Below are positions 41,755-50,566 of a DNA stretch of 64,000 nt, in pieces. The stretch is from DASXRA01 sp036558905 (GTDB lineage Bacteria > Actinomycetota > Actinomycetes > Mycobacteriales > Jatrophihabitantaceae). Position 1 is the first letter of the stretch. Every line of letters starts with the position of its first letter. The notes under the pieces were generated by a model. That model searched no databases and had not been told where the DNA came from. It saw only the letters and a program-made list of their open reading frames with translations. The translations under genes and the position numbers were made by a program. The DNA is taken from the NCBI GenBank assembly GCA_036558905.1, contig DATBER010000199.1, positions 31,751-95,750 on the forward strand. Direction: 5' to 3'.

Positions 41755-42285
41755 TCAGACGACGCGTGCCACCGACGCGATCTGCTCGGCCCACGCCTGC
41801 GCGTGGGCGGCTTCGCCGGGCAGCAGCTCGTTGGCCCGCGAGACCTGGAAGCTCTGCGGTGCGACCGCCAGCCGGTACCCGAGTCGGCGCAGCCGCCGGG
41901 CGATCGCCTTGGACGCGCGGCCGGTGAAGATCGCCGGACCGGGCATCCGGGTGTCGAAGGCGGCCGCCGTCGCGTCGGTGTGTGGTTCGAGGCTGGACAG
42001 CCACTCCCGCAGGCCCGGCTCGGCAGCGCCCGGCTCCACGCGCAGCGTGCTGTCCGGCTTCTGCGCGGCTTGGACGGCGCTCCGGCGGGTGTTTGGGCGG
42101 CTCAGGCTCCAAACGTGGGTCGGCCCGCCGACGACCAGCAGATCCAGCTCCTCGAGCAGTTCGGGCGTGACTTCCCCGACCCGCACGACCCTGACCTCCC
42201 AGGTCTCGGCCAGTCCTGCGGCGATCGCGTCGGCAACCGTCCGGGTGTTGCCGTACATCGACTCGTATACGACTAGTGCGCGCAT
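41755..42285 (-). CDS. Flavodoxin-domain protein
   Basis: The 176-aa protein has the FMN phosphate loop ALVVYESMYGNTRTVADAI at its start and VVGGPTHVWSLSRPNTR, the second flavin loop. It is longer than simple flavodoxins because of a C-terminal helix. It could carry electrons in place of ferredoxin or form quinone-type enzymes. ATG 42285 is the first codon of the conserved fold. It is convergent with the kinase debris and divergent from the exonuclease gene. Confidence 0.9.
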   Translation of the reverse strand: MRALVVYESMYGNTRTVADAIAAGLAETWEVRVVRVGEVTPELLEELDLLVVGGPTHVWSLSRPNTRRSAVQAAQKPDSTLRVEPGAAEPGLREWLSSLEPHTDATAAAFDTRMPGPAIFTGRASKAIARRLRRLGYRLAVAPQSFQVSRANELLPGEAAHAQAWAEQIASVARVV

Positions 42286-42629
42286 GATCGATCGCCCCCT
42301 GGCGAATCACTGGGGTTCGTAGTCCGGGCGGGACGAACCCGCGTCCTGTAGCGATCCCCAGTCGTCGCCTCTGGGCTCGCCCCGCACTCTCCAGTGCACA
42401 CCGCGGGCGCCCTCCGCGGCAGGGCAGAGCGTCCCGCATACGCGGGACGTCTGGCCTCTGTCGGGCGCCGCCCTCGGCCAAATGCGCAGGACTGAGAGCT
42501 CGACGCTTGGTAGCCCTTGCCGGACGCTGCGTGACTGTGCTAAACGTGGACGCCTCACTCACGCTTATGCGGCAGGTGGCACGTCGCTCGGTATGACGGC
42601 GTGATCAGAGTTCTCGCCGGGGGGGCCTC
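42286..42629. other. Divergent intergenic region with a hairpin
   Basis: No gene is supported. An 8-bp inverted repeat CGTCCCGC-ATAC-GCGGGACG lies at 42430-42449. A degenerate box-like sequence GGGACGAACCCGCG lies at 42330, 45 bases before the flavodoxin start, but its right half does not match the other boxes. Confidence 0.4.
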
Positions 42630-44147
42630 GTGGGACTAGCGAGATTCTTTCGATCGCACCGGGCCGAAGACGAGCACAGCGAACCAGTATTGATGTCGCC
42701 ACGCCGGCCTATCGAACTGCCGGTCGCGCTGACGGGCTTCGCCGTGCTTGATGTCGAGACGACCGGCCTATCGCCGTATTCCGACCGCGTCGTCGAGATC
42801 GCCGTCGTGACGACCGACATCCATGGCCGGCCACAACACGAATGGTCGACGCGGGTGAACCCCGAAGGCTCGGTAGGCGCAACACATATCCACGGGATCA
42901 CGGATGCGGATGTGGCGTCGGCGCCCCGCTTCGCCGAAGTCATTCCCCACCTGAACCAGCTGTTGGCCGGAGTACCCGTCGCAGCGCACAACGCGAAGTT
43001 CGACCTCGCATTCGTTCGCGCGGAGTACACCCGTTCGGGATGGACCTTGCCTTGGGTCCCGATGCTGTGCACGCTCGAGGCAAGCGAGGACTACCTACCT
43101 CATCTCGGCCGACGTCGTCTCGCCGACTGTTGCTGGGCATGCGGCGTCGCTCTGACCAACCCGCACAGCGCGCTGGCTGACGCGACAGCGACTGCCGGGC
43201 TGCTCGCGGCCTACCTCAGGCGCGCGCAGGCGGGAGAGGGCCGGCTGAGCCATCCGGACTTGTGCGCTGCGGCTACCGCCCTCACCTGGCCGTCGATGCC
43301 ATCTGGTCGGCCGCGCCAACCGGCACCGTTGCCGACGCACGTGCAGATGCGACAGTCCCACCCTGCCAGCCGGCCGCTCATGGAGCTCCTCGATCGCCAC
43401 TCGCTACCTGATGCGCTGGACGAGGGTGCGCCCCAGGGGTCGTTGCCGTACCTCGAAATGCTCGCCCAGGCCCTCGAAGACGGCGTGCTTACCCACGACG
43501 AGCGAATCATGCTGGTCGAGCTCACGGACGCGTACGAGATGACGCCGGACGACGTCGAGGCCGCGCATCGCGGTTTCCTGCTCGCACTCGCCCATCAGGC
43601 GATGGATGACGGCAGAGTCAGTCGCGTCGAGCGGCACGAGCTCGAGCACATCGCAGAAGTCCTCGCCCTGGATTCCCTGCTGGTGCGCAATACTCTGCGA
43701 CGCGCCGAACAGGCCCGCAGCTACCGCCTCAGCCAAGGTCTGCGGTCGCTCCCGCCCAACTGGATGCTGGGTGAGCCGCTTCGCGTCGGCGACAAGGTCG
43801 TGTTCACCGGGTGCGATCCACGACTGCGCCGAAAGCTCGAGGAGCGAGCCGAGCGACTCGGCGTGCGCGTTATCGGGGCAGTTTCCCGGCGCGTGAGGGT
43901 GCTGGTAACCGACCGCGAATTCGTCGGCGCCAAAACAGAGGAGGCCTCGCGCCTCGGGATCCGCAGCGTCCATCCTGACCAGTTCGCGATCATGCTCGAC
44001 TACCTCCAGCCGGCGGTCCCGGCACGACGCTCCGTTGCTGATCCTTCGGAAATTCGTCGGTGGGCGCGGGCCAACGGCTACGACATCGGGAGTCGTGGAC
44101 GCCTGGATACGGAAATCGTGTCGGCGTACAACACCCGGACCAAATAG
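42630..44147 (+). CDS. DEDDh exonuclease fused to TerB-like, BRCT and Lsr2-type domains
   Basis: The 505-aa protein has four parts. Residues 30-200 are a DnaQ-like 3'-5' exonuclease with AVLDVETTGLSPYSDRVVEIA, VAAHNAKFDLAFVRAEY and NPHSALADATATAGL (all DEDDh residues present). Residues about 265-360 are TerB-like and acidic-helical (ALEDGVLTHDERIMLVEL, AMDDGRVSRVERHELE). Residues about 385-455 form a BRCT domain (KVVFTGCDPRLRRKLEERAE). The last 40 residues match the DNA-binding tail of Lsr2 (IRRWARANGYDIGSRGRLDT), with the RGR that enters the minor groove. It starts at GTG 42630. A role in DNA repair or defence is inferred; substrate and partners are unknown. Confidence 0.9.
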   Translation: MGLARFFRSHRAEDEHSEPVLMSPRRPIELPVALTGFAVLDVETTGLSPYSDRVVEIAVVTTDIHGRPQHEWSTRVNPEGSVGATHIHGITDADVASAPRFAEVIPHLNQLLAGVPVAAHNAKFDLAFVRAEYTRSGWTLPWVPMLCTLEASEDYLPHLGRRRLADCCWACGVALTNPHSALADATATAGLLAAYLRRAQAGEGRLSHPDLCAAATALTWPSMPSGRPRQPAPLPTHVQMRQSHPASRPLMELLDRHSLPDALDEGAPQGSLPYLEMLAQALEDGVLTHDERIMLVELTDAYEMTPDDVEAAHRGFLLALAHQAMDDGRVSRVERHELEHIAEVLALDSLLVRNTLRRAEQARSYRLSQGLRSLPPNWMLGEPLRVGDKVVFTGCDPRLRRKLEERAERLGVRVIGAVSRRVRVLVTDREFVGAKTEEASRLGIRSVHPDQFAIMLDYLQPAVPARRSVADPSEIRRWARANGYDIGSRGRLDTEIVSAYNTRTK

Positions 44148-44469
44148 CTCTGACCAGATTGAATTGCACCGCCCGCCGCGACCAACTCGCGCCCCGGGTG
44201 ACACGGCAATCGAGACTGCCCGGACACACCTCGCGGACGCCCGCCGGGCAAACCGCTTTCGGCGAAGCCGCGCTCAGATTGCGGCGATCGCTTCGGCGAT
44301 GACGTCCGCGATGGCCTTGGGCACCTGGTTCTAACTTCTTCCCGGGCCTGCCGATCCCGTCGCGCGCGCCGTTTCCGCTGCCGGGGCTGTTTCGTTCGGA
44401 CCGGCTGTATCAGCGCCGGTCGTCTTCGCTCCTCGCTGGGTAATGAGTGTCAAGGGTGGGAGGCATGTC
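44148..44469. other. Intergenic region upstream of the two-gene unknown system
   Basis: No gene is supported in these 322 bases. A minus-strand run of 16 codons (44277-44327, ending AIADVIAEAIAAI) looks like the C-terminus of a lost protein. The promoter of the large gene must lie here, but I see no clear box. Confidence 0.4.
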
Positions 44470-47400
44470 GTGCCCGAGCGATCGCGAACCCAGGGCCGGG
44501 TCGGCCCGGCCGATGGCCACATGCCGTCGGCTGTCCTGGACCAGGTCTCCAACGGAAGCATTCCACTGACGATCGGCCCGGATTCGCCGCTGTGGCAAGG
44601 GACGCGCGATGATCCGCAAATCCTGCAGTTGGCGCGGGAGTTGATCGTCTCGCAGCTGCGGGCGCAGACCGGGATCGCCGACTCGATCATGGATCTGTTG
44701 CGCTCGGACGCGTTGCGCGAGGTGACCGCGAGCAGCCAGCGCCCGCCGCGCGTCCTCGGCCGACTTGTGCTGCCGGGCGGCCGGCCGGGTGCGGGCTTGC
44801 GAGTGAGCCTCGACGCGCCGGCGCTGCCCGCGGCCGAGACGGTGGGCACGACCACCGCGACGGACGGCAGCTTCCTGCTTCCGTTGCCGGCCCGGCTGCG
44901 CGAGGTGACAGCACCGCTGCCCGGCCTGCTGGTGCAGGGCGCCAACGCGACCACGACGGTCGCACTCGATCTGCTCCCCGGCACAGGCGTGCTCGCGCCG
45001 ATCGAGCTGGATCAGTCGCTGCTGCCCGTGCCGCTGGACTTCCTGGGCATGCTCGGCGACCTCGACGGGGACGACGCGGACGGCCCGCACGCGACACCTG
45101 CCGTCTCGCTCGGCGACGACGATTGCGGCGTCGTGTTCGGCCGCGACGCCTCGTCGGACCGGTTTCCGTTCAGCGTCCTGTTCCGTTTGTCCGACCCCGC
45201 AGTCGTCGCGCCCACGCTCGTGTTCCGCGGACCCACCGACCTGCTGGACGGCCGGCGCGCCGAACTGCCGGCCTACGGACCGATCAACCCCGCGCTGGTG
45301 CTGCCGGGCGCTCAGCAGGAGATCGAGCTGGGGCTGGTGGAGCGGGTGCCGATCTCGCGGCCCTTGTCCGTCGACGGCTTCCGGGCGGGGCTGTCGTTGC
45401 CGATCGGCGGGATGTTCGGCGGCACGCCGCTTGCCGGTTCGCTGGCCATCGGCTACGTCGTTCAGCTTGCGCAGCGGTGGACGCCACTCGGCCTGGCCCT
45501 CGGCGATCTCGTGTACTCGCTTCCGCTGGCGCCGGGCGAGCAGCAGCGGGTGGCCGTTGTGGAGCGCACCGCGTCCTCGACCGTGATCGACTCCGAGACC
45601 CTCGACACGACTGAGGCGCAGACGTTCTCCGAGCTGGACGACACCTCGACCGATGCGACGTTCCGCTCAGCATTCAGCGAGGCAGCGTCGGGCAGCAGCT
45701 CCATGCAGACGTCGGCCGAGTCGTCCAGCGAGGCCGGAGTCGGCGGCATCGGCTTGGCGGCCGGACCGGTCGTCATCGGCGGCGGCGTCGCGTCCAGTAC
45801 GGGCAGTGCCTCGACCGCCGGCCGCACGTCCACGTTGATGGAGGGCGCCCGCTCGACCACGTCGGACACCGCTGAGACGACGCACGCCGCGGTGCAACGG
45901 CAGGCATCAGCGCGCCGCCAAGCCGCCCGCACCGGAATGCGGCTGGCAACCGCATCCGAGACCGACCGGGTCGTCACGAAGGTGATCACCAACCACAACA
46001 AGACCCGCGCGCTGACCATCCAGTACTGGGAGGTGCTGCGGCTCTTCGACGTCACGACCACCGTCGAGGGAACGTCGCTGGTCTGTCTGGTGCCGATGGA
46101 CGTCGTGCGGTTCCTGCCGCCGGGCGAGCCGCCCGCGCTGCTCGCACCGCCGGCTGACCGTCCGGCAGTACTGCACCGCTACGCCGAGCTCATCGGCCAC
46201 GCCGACGTGCTCGCCCGGATCGTGCCGCCGCGCTACCGCCAGGGGCTGACCCTGATCACCGAGTTCGCCGGCGACCCGCAGGCCGCGGTCCAGGGTTCGG
46301 GCGGTGACGCCGAGGACGTGCTCGACCTGTCGCTCACCGGCCGGTTCCTGCCGTTCGAGGACGTGTTCGTCACCGTCGTGTCCAAGCGCGGGCTGCGCAC
46401 TCCGGCGACCCTGCTCACCGGCCCGCTCGACCCGCTGCCGACCGGCATGGACGCATACGCGACGGAGAGCGAGCTGCTGCAGGACCTCCGCAGCCGGCGG
46501 TCGCCCACCGGGACGACGACCACGCTGACGGGTTCGGTCGTGCTGCCGCGTTCCATCCCGCGCCAGGACGTTGTCGGCTTCGAGATCAGTCGGCGGTTCC
46601 GGACGCTGGACTACCCGTTCATCCCGGTCTCGCTGCGCAACTTCATCCTGTACTCCGAGGCCGCCGCACCCGACGCCGACCTCAGCTCGGCGTTCACGTC
46701 CGCGGCCGACGAGGATGCGGTGCAGCACAGCTACACCCCCGATGAACTCGAGTCGTTGCTCGGCGGGCCGCCTGTCACCGCGTTCTCCGCGCTCGCCGGC
46801 ACCGTCGCGTTCGCCCAGACGACCTTTCCCGGCGGGTCGTTGGTACTCCCTCGCACGCCGTACCCCGTGTCCAGCCAGGTGGTCCCGCCGGTGCTCGGCT
46901 ACACCTCGGTGCTGGAGATCGAGAAGACGCTGCAGTGGTGCGTGCGCAACACCATGACCTGCTCGGTCGCGGTGTTCTCGTCGCTGACCGCCGAGGAGCG
47001 GGCCGTTCTGCTCGAACGCTACGAGCTGACCCTCCCACCCGACGAGGACGGCAACCCGCAAGCCGTGCCACTGCTGTCGTGCATCACCAACACCGTGCTC
47101 GGCTACTTCGGCAACAGCATGGTGTTGCCGTTCCAGATCCCGTTCGCCGCAACGGCGATGACGACCAAGACCGACGCGGACGGGCACGTGATCCGCCCCG
47201 GGCTGACCACTGGGGACATCACCGACGCGCTGACCCGGTTCCACACCGACGGGTTCGCCCCGCCGCACTCGACGATCGCGCTGCCGACCAAGGGCGTGCT
47301 GGGCGAGGCCGTGCTGGGACACTGCCCGTCCGCGGAGAAGATCGATCTGACCCGGTTCTGGAACTGGCAGGACAGCCCGGGCGACGATGCGACCGACATC

Positions 47401-48132
47401 AGTTCGGTCAGCCTGCCGCAGGGTTCGTTGACACAGGGTCTGGAGGCGCCCGACACACTGAGCGGCCTCACGCCGGTGATCAACAACTTCTCGACGACCG
47501 CCGCCACGCCGACCTCGTCCCTGGCCGAAGCACTGAGCAGCGCCGCCGCGCAGGCCGAGGGCTTCGACGCTGCCACCCTGACCAACGCGGCGAGTCTGCT
47601 GACTCAGACCGGCCAGACGCTCGACACGGCGGAAACCGCCCGTGCAGATGCGCTGAAGCAGGCCGCCGATGTCGCGTCCAAGGCCATGGACGCGGCCGTG
47701 TCGCTGGTGACCGGCGCGAAGAAGGCGGACGCCGCCAAGCCCGACGCCGCCAAGCCCGACGCGCCCAAGGACGACATCGGCACGCTGTCCGTCTTCTTCG
47801 CCGCCAACAGCACGGTCGTGGAAGACGCGCCGACGGGAACCTCAGCCACCGGGCAGCTCGCCGCGATCACGGCCTGGGCCGCCAAGGTCAAGGCCGCGAA
47901 CGCCACCTCCGTAACGGTCAAGGGCTTTGCCGCCAAGGACGACGACAGCTCGCACGCGGACGTTCTTCCGATCAACCGGGCGAACTCGGTGAAGGCGAAG
48001 CTCGGCGAGGCCGGCCTGTCCAGCGTCACCGCCGCGTCGGGCGGGCTGTTGACCAGCGACGCGATTGACAAGTGCCGGCGAGCCGACGCAACCGCCGCGA
48101 AGCCGGCCGACGCAGGAGGGACAGCGAAATGA
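44470..48132 (+). CDS. Large multi-domain protein of unknown function with OmpA-like tail
   Basis: The product is 1220 aa from GTG 44470, six bases after GGGAGG (an ATG nine codons earlier at 44443 is the alternative). There is no signal peptide or membrane segment. Residues about 95-165 look like a beta-sandwich of the carboxypeptidase-regulatory type (VLGRLVLPGGRPGAGLRVSL). Near 355 is LVYSLPLAPGEQQRVAVVER, then a Ser/Thr/Ala-rich stretch (about 365-490), then ITNHNKTRALTIQYWEVLRL near 505 and a long beta-rich core. An Ala/Lys/Asp linker at about 1080-1100 leads to a C-terminal domain with OmpA-like features (VTVKGFAAKDD, then RANSVKAKLGEAGL). The family is not recognised. It is coupled by ATGA to the next gene. 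Confidence 0.85.
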   Translation: MPERSRTQGRVGPADGHMPSAVLDQVSNGSIPLTIGPDSPLWQGTRDDPQILQLARELIVSQLRAQTGIADSIMDLLRSDALREVTASSQRPPRVLGRLVLPGGRPGAGLRVSLDAPALPAAETVGTTTATDGSFLLPLPARLREVTAPLPGLLVQGANATTTVALDLLPGTGVLAPIELDQSLLPVPLDFLGMLGDLDGDDADGPHATPAVSLGDDDCGVVFGRDASSDRFPFSVLFRLSDPAVVAPTLVFRGPTDLLDGRRAELPAYGPINPALVLPGAQQEIELGLVERVPISRPLSVDGFRAGLSLPIGGMFGGTPLAGSLAIGYVVQLAQRWTPLGLALGDLVYSLPLAPGEQQRVAVVERTASSTVIDSETLDTTEAQTFSELDDTSTDATFRSAFSEAASGSSSMQTSAESSSEAGVGGIGLAAGPVVIGGGVASSTGSASTAGRTSTLMEGARSTTSDTAETTHAAVQRQASARRQAARTGMRLATASETDRVVTKVITNHNKTRALTIQYWEVLRLFDVTTTVEGTSLVCLVPMDVVRFLPPGEPPALLAPPADRPAVLHRYAELIGHADVLARIVPPRYRQGLTLITEFAGDPQAAVQGSGGDAEDVLDLSLTGRFLPFEDVFVTVVSKRGLRTPATLLTGPLDPLPTGMDAYATESELLQDLRSRRSPTGTTTTLTGSVVLPRSIPRQDVVGFEISRRFRTLDYPFIPVSLRNFILYSEAAAPDADLSSAFTSAADEDAVQHSYTPDELESLLGGPPVTAFSALAGTVAFAQTTFPGGSLVLPRTPYPVSSQVVPPVLGYTSVLEIEKTLQWCVRNTMTCSVAVFSSLTAEERAVLLERYELTLPPDEDGNPQAVPLLSCITNTVLGYFGNSMVLPFQIPFAATAMTTKTDADGHVIRPGLTTGDITDALTRFHTDGFAPPHSTIALPTKGVLGEAVLGHCPSAEKIDLTRFWNWQDSPGDDATDISSVSLPQGSLTQGLEAPDTLSGLTPVINNFSTTAATPTSSLAEALSSAAAQAEGFDAATLTNAASLLTQTGQTLDTAETARADALKQAADVASKAMDAAVSLVTGAKKADAAKPDAAKPDAPKDDIGTLSVFFAANSTVVEDAPTGTSATGQLAAITAWAAKVKAANATSVTVKGFAAKDDDSSHADVLPINRANSVKAKLGEAGLSSVTAASGGLLTSDAIDKCRRADATAAKPADAGGTAK

Positions 48133-49124
48133 CCGACCCGTTCGTCGACACCACCGACACCACTGACGCCGTTCCGTCGCAGGCCGCCGTCGACGCGCTG
48201 CTCGGCGCGCTGACCAACCTGATTGCGGGTGCCAGCACCCCCGAGTCGCAGCAGGCGCAAACGTTGCTGCTGCAGCGGCTGGCCCTGGAAGGCAGCGTCA
48301 TCCCGTCTCGCATCCCGCCGCCGGCCAACATCACTCAGGTGGGCGGCTACATCAATCTGCTCACCTCGCTGGGCGAGAGCGAACTGCGCTCGCAACTGCT
48401 CGGCGCGGCACTGGGTCTGGCCGGATCCACCCCGCTGCCCGGGCTGCCCCAATCGGTACCGCCGCTGCCGCTCGTCTCCGTTGCGAACGACCGGGGCGGC
48501 AGCGCCGTGCCGCTCACCGTCTCGATGCGATCGGACCTGGTGACCAGCCTTTCCGCGGCCCTCGACGCCGTCCATGCGGCGGGCGGACTGCTGCCGCTCT
48601 GGTCCCCGAGCGCGCTACCGCCCGTCGGGGCCCCCGTCGCCCTCGACCTACTCGTGTACCTCGGCCGGGCCGTGCTGATCGCGCCGACGGCGGCGCTCGT
48701 CGACCCGCAGACCGATCCGGTCGTGCTCGGTCGCGCCGCGTCCGACCCCGGCACCGGCGACCGGCTCGCCGTCCGGGTAGTCCCCGGTACAGCCAACGCC
48801 AGCACCGAGGACTGGACCTGCCTGTTCTGGGACGAGGTTTCCGGCGGGTACGGCACGCAGGCCGTGACCGGAGCGACCCTGCTCCCGATCGAGATCACGC
48901 TGACCGGATCCGGGCTCAGCGCGGTGCAGGTCCCCGCGGCGCCGACCGGTCGGGCCGACCTGTCCTGGGCCCGCCTGGCCGCGCTCGGCGGACTCATCCC
49001 GTCGGTGAGCCGGCTCGGCGACGAACTGGCCCTCGCCTACCCGGCACCGCAGGTCAGCAGCAGCGCCCTCGCGCCACTGGCCGACTGGATCTGGGACGGC
49101 ACCCGGTTCGCCCCACCGACCTGA
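48129..49124 (+). CDS. Partner protein of the large unknown protein
   Basis: The 331-aa protein starts at ATG 48129, overlapping the previous stop, with AGGAGGG eight bases before it. It has an acidic N-terminus (TDPFVDTTDTTDAV), a helical part with LIAGASTPESQQAQTLLLQR, a distinctive segment IPPPANITQVGGYINLLTSL, and a beta-rich second half ending WIWDGTRFAPP. There is no signal peptide, membrane segment or cysteine pattern. I do not recognise it. The tight coupling and matched composition suggest that it forms a complex with the 1220-aa protein. Confidence 0.85.
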   Translation: MTDPFVDTTDTTDAVPSQAAVDALLGALTNLIAGASTPESQQAQTLLLQRLALEGSVIPSRIPPPANITQVGGYINLLTSLGESELRSQLLGAALGLAGSTPLPGLPQSVPPLPLVSVANDRGGSAVPLTVSMRSDLVTSLSAALDAVHAAGGLLPLWSPSALPPVGAPVALDLLVYLGRAVLIAPTAALVDPQTDPVVLGRAASDPGTGDRLAVRVVPGTANASTEDWTCLFWDEVSGGYGTQAVTGATLLPIEITLTGSGLSAVQVPAAPTGRADLSWARLAALGGLIPSVSRLGDELALAYPAPQVSSSALAPLADWIWDGTRFAPPT

Positions 49125-49149
49125 CGGCCGTCCCGGGCGGCGCGGCAGT

Positions 49150-49169
49150 CGGTCGGCAGGCTCCGACCG
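49150..49169 (+). terminator. Hairpin after the two-gene system
   Basis: CGGTCGG (49150-49156) pairs with CCGACCG (49163-49169) around a 6-base loop, 25 bases after the stop at 49124. No T run follows, so the role as terminator is likely but not certain. Confidence 0.4.
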
Positions 49170-49197
49170 CCTGGCGGATTTCTGATTCGATGAGCAG

Positions 49198-49845
49198 GTG
49201 ACCAGGGACTGGCAGGAGTGGCACCGGATGTACGACGAGCCGGGGTCCTCGTTGCCGCGCCGGCTCGCGGTGGTGCAGCAGTACCTCGGCCGGGCGCTCA
49301 CTGATCGTGCCAGTGGCGCGTCGGGTGAGCTGCGGCTGATCAGCCTGTGCGCAGGCGAGGGACGCGACGTGTTACCGGTATTGGCCGAACACGACTGTGG
49401 GCGTCGAGTCCGCGCGTTACTGGTCGAGCTCGACCCGGGCCTGGCCGAGCGAGCCCGGGCAACTGCCAGCGAGCTCAGCCTGTCGGGCGTCGAGGTGCGC
49501 ACCGCCGATGCCGGGATCACCGATTCCTACGCCGATTTCGCGCCGGCTCATTTCGTGCTGGCGTGTGGCGTCTTCGGCAACGTCACCAGCGAGCAGGTTC
49601 GCGGCACGATCGCGGCCCTGCCGAGCCTGCTGAGCGTTGGTGGTTTGGTGATATGGACTCGTGGGCGTCTCGAGGACGGCACTGATCCGAGTCAGCGCAT
49701 CCGTACGTGGTTCGCCTCGAGTGGGTTTGCCGAGCGGGCGTTCAGCGCACCGGAGGACGCAAGCTACCGGGTTGGTCTGCATCAACTCGCTGCACCGCCG
49801 GCGGGCCGCCCGGACGCCAACTCGCGACTGTTCAGCTTCGTCTGA
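49198..49845 (+). CDS. SAM-dependent methyltransferase
   Basis: The 215-aa protein has a class I methyltransferase core: LRLISLCAGEGRDVLPVL (SAM loop), ALLVELDPGLAERARA and a motif II-like FAPAHFVLACGVFGNV. The start is GTG 49198. The substrate is unknown. It lies 73 bases after the two-gene unknown system, with a hairpin between, so it may or may not be co-transcribed with it. Confidence 0.85.
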   Translation: MTRDWQEWHRMYDEPGSSLPRRLAVVQQYLGRALTDRASGASGELRLISLCAGEGRDVLPVLAEHDCGRRVRALLVELDPGLAERARATASELSLSGVEVRTADAGITDSYADFAPAHFVLACGVFGNVTSEQVRGTIAALPSLLSVGGLVIWTRGRLEDGTDPSQRIRTWFASSGFAERAFSAPEDASYRVGLHQLAAPPAGRPDANSRLFSFV

Positions 49846-49955
49846 GCGGGAACCGCATCGACCGGCGGTGAACCTGCGCAATCGCGATCCGGCCGGCCAC
49901 AGCACCGGCGGCTGACCGAGGAAGCGCAGTTGCCTGACGGCGCACACTGGCGGGT

Positions 49956-50357
49956 ATGGGCCAGCGTGCGGTCGGCTCAACGAAGCGGTGGGTGCGGTGG
50001 GGTCCGCAAGCAGTCGCGGTGGCGACGCTCTGCTACGTGTGGGTCGGAGGCGGCCTGAGACCGTTCACCTGGCCGGCGATGGTGGCCACGACTGTCGGTG
50101 GTCTGGCGATCTTTGTCGTAGCGTGGCGATGCTCAGGCCCGTCGATGGCCACGCCCGCGAACCGCCGCGAGATCGCCGCGTGGGCCGTCTGGCTGGCGGC
50201 CGTGACCGGATGGGAGCTTTGGGCGCTGTCCATGCATCCGCGCTCGTCGCATCCCACGCTCAGCTCGCTGCTCAACAACCTGATCGAGACCCATCCGGGA
50301 CGCTCGGCCGCATTGCTGGCCTGGCTGGTTCTGGGATGGTGGCTGGCCCGGCGATGA
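49956..50357 (+). CDS. Small membrane protein, upstream of DUF6186
   Basis: The 133-aa protein has three or four membrane segments (VAVATLCYVWVGG, MVATTVGGLAIFVVAW, AWAVWLAAVTGWELWAL, LLAWLVLGWWLARR). Its last segment with GWWLARR and the ATGA overlap with a DUF6186 gene are a recurring actinobacterial pair. The function is unknown. ATG 49956 begins the conserved basic N-terminus. Confidence 0.78.
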   Translation: MGQRAVGSTKRWVRWGPQAVAVATLCYVWVGGGLRPFTWPAMVATTVGGLAIFVVAWRCSGPSMATPANRREIAAWAVWLAAVTGWELWALSMHPRSSHPTLSSLLNNLIETHPGRSAALLAWLVLGWWLARR

Positions 50358-50566
50358 CCATGACCGGCCAGGTGGTAATCGTCGGCGGCTACGTGGTACT
50401 GCTGCTGGTGGCTGTCGCGTTGAGTGTTTCCGCACGCGGGCACCGTCCCTACGCGAGTCCCGCTGCGTTCGTCGCGAGCGTCATGGGCCATCCGGCGGGG
50501 CGGTGGTTGGTTCTACTGCTGTGGATGTGGGTTGGCTGGCACTTCTTCGTCCGCGGGAGTGGTTGA
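50354..50566 (+). CDS. DUF6186-like small membrane protein
   Basis: The 70-aa protein has two membrane segments (VIVGGYVVLLLVAVALSVSA and WLVLLLWMWVGWHFFVRGSG) joined by a short basic loop. The closing WMWVGWHFFVR is the mark of DUF6186. ATG 50354 overlaps the preceding stop. Its last 54 bases overlap the 3' end of a convergent gene. The function is unknown. Confidence 0.8.
   Translation: MTMTGQVVIVGGYVVLLLVAVALSVSARGHRPYASPAAFVASVMGHPAGRWLVLLLWMWVGWHFFVRGSG

Noticed and set aside
42330..42343. GGGACGAACCCGCG upstream of the flavodoxin gene as another DosR-like box
   Set aside because: Only the left nine bases agree with the other sites; the right half breaks the palindrome.
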